NCBI RefSeq assembly: GCF_020532645.1
Contig: NZ_JAJAUZ010000052.1
Coordinates: forward strand, 1 to 52,743
Direction of reading: 5' to 3'
Source of the DNA: Streptomyces bambusae
Lineage (GTDB): Bacteria > Actinomycetota > Actinomycetes > Streptomycetales > Streptomycetaceae
DNA length: 52,743 nucleotides
The notes under the pieces are model-generated. The model saw only the letters and a program-made list of their open reading frames with translations. It was not told where the DNA came from and did not search any database. Positions 50,860-52,743 of this stretch are shown here, in pieces. Within the stretch, counting starts at the first letter, position 1. Every line of letters starts with the position of its first letter. The position numbers and the translations under genes were made by a program.

Positions 50860-50860
50860 C
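50810..50860 (+). other. Probable attachment site (attL or attR) in tRNA-Tyr
   Basis: The integrase and excisionase genes lie next to the 3' end of the tRNA gene, as in SLP1, which integrates in tRNA-Tyr of S. coelicolor. The core should span the anticodon loop to the 3' end. The other copy is outside the window, so the exact core cannot be set. Confidence 0.5.
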
Positions 50861-50866
50861 GCGAGA

Positions 50867-50907
50867 GAAGTCCCCCTGACCTGCGGAAACGCGGTCAGGG
50901 GGACTTC
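50867..50907. terminator. Terminator after tRNA-Tyr and integrase gene
   Basis: A perfect 15-bp stem (50867-50881 with 50893-50907) is capped by a GCG-GAAA-CGC tetraloop hairpin, immediately after the tRNA. A TTC run follows. It may also end the converging integrase transcript. Confidence 0.85.
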
Positions 50908-50998
50908 TTCGTTGTTCGAGCGCAGGCCGTCACTGTCTCGCCGTGTCTCGCTCAATCCCGCTCTCTACCAGGGGTTCTGGACGAGACGTGGACGGGAT

Positions 50999-52432
50999 TC
51001 AGGGCGAGGCCGGGCCGCCGGCGCCGTGCTGGTTCAGGCGGGCCGAGATCTTGGCGTTCGCCGCGTCGTCGCCGCCCTTGAGGAACTTCGCGTACACCCG
51101 GAAGAGGACGGCCACGGAGTGACCGGCCCGCTGGGCGACGAGCTGCGGTTCCACGCCGGCGCTGAGCCAGGCGGAGACGCCCGCGGCGCGAAGGTCGTAC
51201 GCCCGCTTGGCGAGTTTCTGCTCATCCCCGACCCAGGCCAGGTATGCCTGCTGGCTCTCTTCACGCATCCGCTCTGCCTCTCGTGTGAGGAAGCTCTCAC
51301 GTGCGAGAGCCCAGACCGCGCCGTATCCGCTCTCCTGCACCATGCCGCCGCGGGCCGTCCGGAAGAGCCGGCCGTCGTCTGCCACGCCGTACGCGTCCAC
51401 GTGCCGACGGAGCATGGCCACCAGCTCCGGCGGGATCGGGACGCGCCGGACGGTCTTACGCGGCCGGTGCTTGAGCCCCCGCCGGTCGTGCGCCTCCCCG
51501 GAGTCGGTCCACGCCCGCCCGGAACGGGCCCGGCTCTCGCTGAGCCGGAGCAGTCCCCACCCTTGCTCGGGGAGGTCGCAGTCCTTGAGCCGAAGGCCCA
51601 CGACTTCCCCCGGCCGGGCCGCCGCGTAGTAGATGCAGCCGAAGAACGCCTGCAGGTGCTCCCCGCGCTGTCCCTGCCGCCGGACGGCCGCCAGCAGCCC
51701 GGCCGCCTGCTCCGGGTTCGGGACGGCCTCGGGGTCTACTTCCTCGTCCACCTTCTCCGGCGCCTTCCACTTGATGGTGGAGACGGGGTTCTCGCTCAGC
51801 AGCTCGGCTTCCACGGCGTAGCCGACGGCCTGGTGGAAGATGGCGCGCTTCCGGGCGATGACCGCGCCGGACGAAGTCGCACCGTCCAGCCGGCGGGCGC
51901 ACGCGTCCAGCGTGCGCCGCACAAGCATCCGGTCGGCCAGCTGCGACGTCGGCACGGACTTCCGCTCGATCCAGGCGAGCATCGAGGCGACGTCCGCCGG
52001 CGGTTCCTCCTTCCAGCGGTGCACGTTGAAGCCCCAGGTGTAGAGCGCCCGGCGGACGGCCTTGTGGTCGGCCATCCCGTTCGTGTCCTTTACTAGCGCG
52101 AGCGTCACGGTGGCCATGGCCTCGGCAAGGTTCCGGCGGGTGGAAGCGGGGGAGTGGTCCCACTTCATCTCCACGTAGTTCCTGGCGTGCTGGTACCAGG
52201 AGATGTCCTTGGCCCTCTGGACCATCGACTTCGGCAGGCCGCTGTCGACGTCCCACGGCTCGCCCTCACGGCTCGCGGTGATGAACTGCGCCCGCCTGCT
52301 CTCGGCCAGCCCGAGCGTCAGGAAGGACTCGGAGAAGGGCTGCGTGCCCACCTGCCAGCGGAGCTGGTACGGCTTCCGGTACGGCCGCTTGCGGATGCTC
52401 CAGATCCGCACGGTGTAGCTCCAGTTGGTCAC
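50999..52432 (-). CDS. int: Tyrosine-recombinase integrase of SLP1-like element
   Basis: This 477-aa site-specific recombinase has an N-terminal arm-binding region, a core-binding domain (about 130-215) and a catalytic domain. Catalytic residues are Arg273 (ARPGEVVGL), Arg415 (YDLR), His438 (AGHS) and nucleophile Tyr447 (RVYAKF). The first His of the usual HxxR box is Tyr412. The GTG start overlaps the end of xis (GTGA), so they are co-translated. It faces the tRNA gene. Confidence 0.92.
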   Translation of the reverse strand: MTNWSYTVRIWSIRKRPYRKPYQLRWQVGTQPFSESFLTLGLAESRRAQFITASREGEPWDVDSGLPKSMVQRAKDISWYQHARNYVEMKWDHSPASTRRNLAEAMATVTLALVKDTNGMADHKAVRRALYTWGFNVHRWKEEPPADVASMLAWIERKSVPTSQLADRMLVRRTLDACARRLDGATSSGAVIARKRAIFHQAVGYAVEAELLSENPVSTIKWKAPEKVDEEVDPEAVPNPEQAAGLLAAVRRQGQRGEHLQAFFGCIYYAAARPGEVVGLRLKDCDLPEQGWGLLRLSESRARSGRAWTDSGEAHDRRGLKHRPRKTVRRVPIPPELVAMLRRHVDAYGVADDGRLFRTARGGMVQESGYGAVWALARESFLTREAERMREESQQAYLAWVGDEQKLAKRAYDLRAAGVSAWLSAGVEPQLVAQRAGHSVAVLFRVYAKFLKGGDDAANAKISARLNQHGAGGPASP

Positions 52433-52635
52433 GCGGTCTCCAGTTCGTTCTTGAACGCGTCGAGCGCGCGGCGACTGATGCGCAGGCGCCCGTTCGGTAG
52501 GCGCTGCATCTCCGGGGCATAGCCGCGGTTGCGCCAGCGGTAGTACGTGGCTCGGGTGATGCTGAGTTCGGTGAGTACGGCCTCCAGCGGGAGCAATTCG
52601 TCGGCGGGCTGGCGGCGGGTGGTGGTGCGTGCCAT
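52429..52635 (-). CDS. xis: Excisionase-like helix-turn-helix protein
   Basis: This 68-aa protein has a MerR/Xis-type winged helix: LPLEAVLTELSITRATYYRWRNRGYAP, then RLPNGRLRISRRAL. It probably controls directionality of the integrase, helping excision. The ATG at 52635 is preceded by a GAGGAGGGG ribosome site. Confidence 0.88.
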   Translation of the reverse strand: MARTTTRRQPADELLPLEAVLTELSITRATYYRWRNRGYAPEMQRLPNGRLRISRRALDAFKNELETA

Positions 52636-52743
52636 CTGGTCCCCTCCTCGGGGTGTCAGGCGGAGCGGGGTTCCGAGGTATCGCGGTGGAGCGGTCCTGT
52701 CCGACGTCCGGATTTCTGCGTCACCGTGTCACTTGCGTCATTC
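52636..52743. promoter_or_regulatory. Upstream of xis, window edge
   Basis: These 108 bp show no gene. Two direct TGCGTCA copies (52717-52723 and 52734-52740) with GTGTCA between them resemble binding sites. The replication gene expected in such elements would lie beyond the edge. Confidence 0.35.

Overview
The window is a very GC-rich actinobacterial chromosome segment, almost certainly Streptomyces. Gene order and protein sequences match, from memory, the S. coelicolor SCO4561 to SCO4615 neighbourhood. Evidence includes extreme third-position GC, chained GTGA/ATGA start-stop overlaps, GTG starts, a complete 14-gene nuo operon followed later by a second partial one, and an integrative element beside a tRNA-Tyr gene.

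Layout. 1-1943: a five-copy 47-bp tandem repeat, a secreted NlpC/P60 wall hydrolase (minus strand) and a 764-bp divergent regulatory region holding a Rex/Crp-like operator. 1944-17750: nuoABCDEFGHIJKLMN, a complete proton-pumping NADH:menaquinone oxidoreductase (complex I) in one translationally coupled operon, closed by a strong bidirectional terminator. 17833-29535: mixed metabolic and accessory genes: fumarylacetoacetase, a HAD phosphatase, a CocE/NonD hydrolase, a trans-polyprenyl diphosphate synthase, a secreted LolA-like protein, a ribbon-helix-helix/Fic-like toxin-antitoxin pair with its own palindromic operator, a secreted M28 aminopeptidase, RarD and a QorB-type quinone oxidoreductase. 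29777-32792: korAB, a 2-oxoacid (2-oxoglutarate) ferredoxin oxidoreductase. 32957-36606: a NarL-type response regulator and two paralogous sensor kinases. 36755-46696: a second nuo cluster, nuoA2-B2-C2-H2-I2-J2-K2-L2-M2-N2, which lacks nuoD, E, F and G. 46969-50576: an HtpX-like protease, a YccF protein, a SulP transporter and YajQ. 50778-52743: tRNA-Tyr(GUA) with the integrase and excisionase of an SLP1-like integrative element whose remainder lies beyond the window.

How it fits together. The first nuo operon oxidises NADH. The second keeps every membrane pump subunit and the N2 and N6a/N6b iron-sulfur subunits, with their key residues, but lacks the NADH module and the 49-kDa NuoD subunit. 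It lies beside a ferredoxin-reducing enzyme (korAB) and a two-kinase signalling locus. The most interesting reading is a dedicated, possibly ferredoxin-fed, complex-I-like pump controlled by that two-component system. A 19-nt palindromic motif is shared by the upstream regions of both kinases, and one of the copies also lies upstream of nuoA2. This functional link is inference; the gene content and motifs are directly visible.
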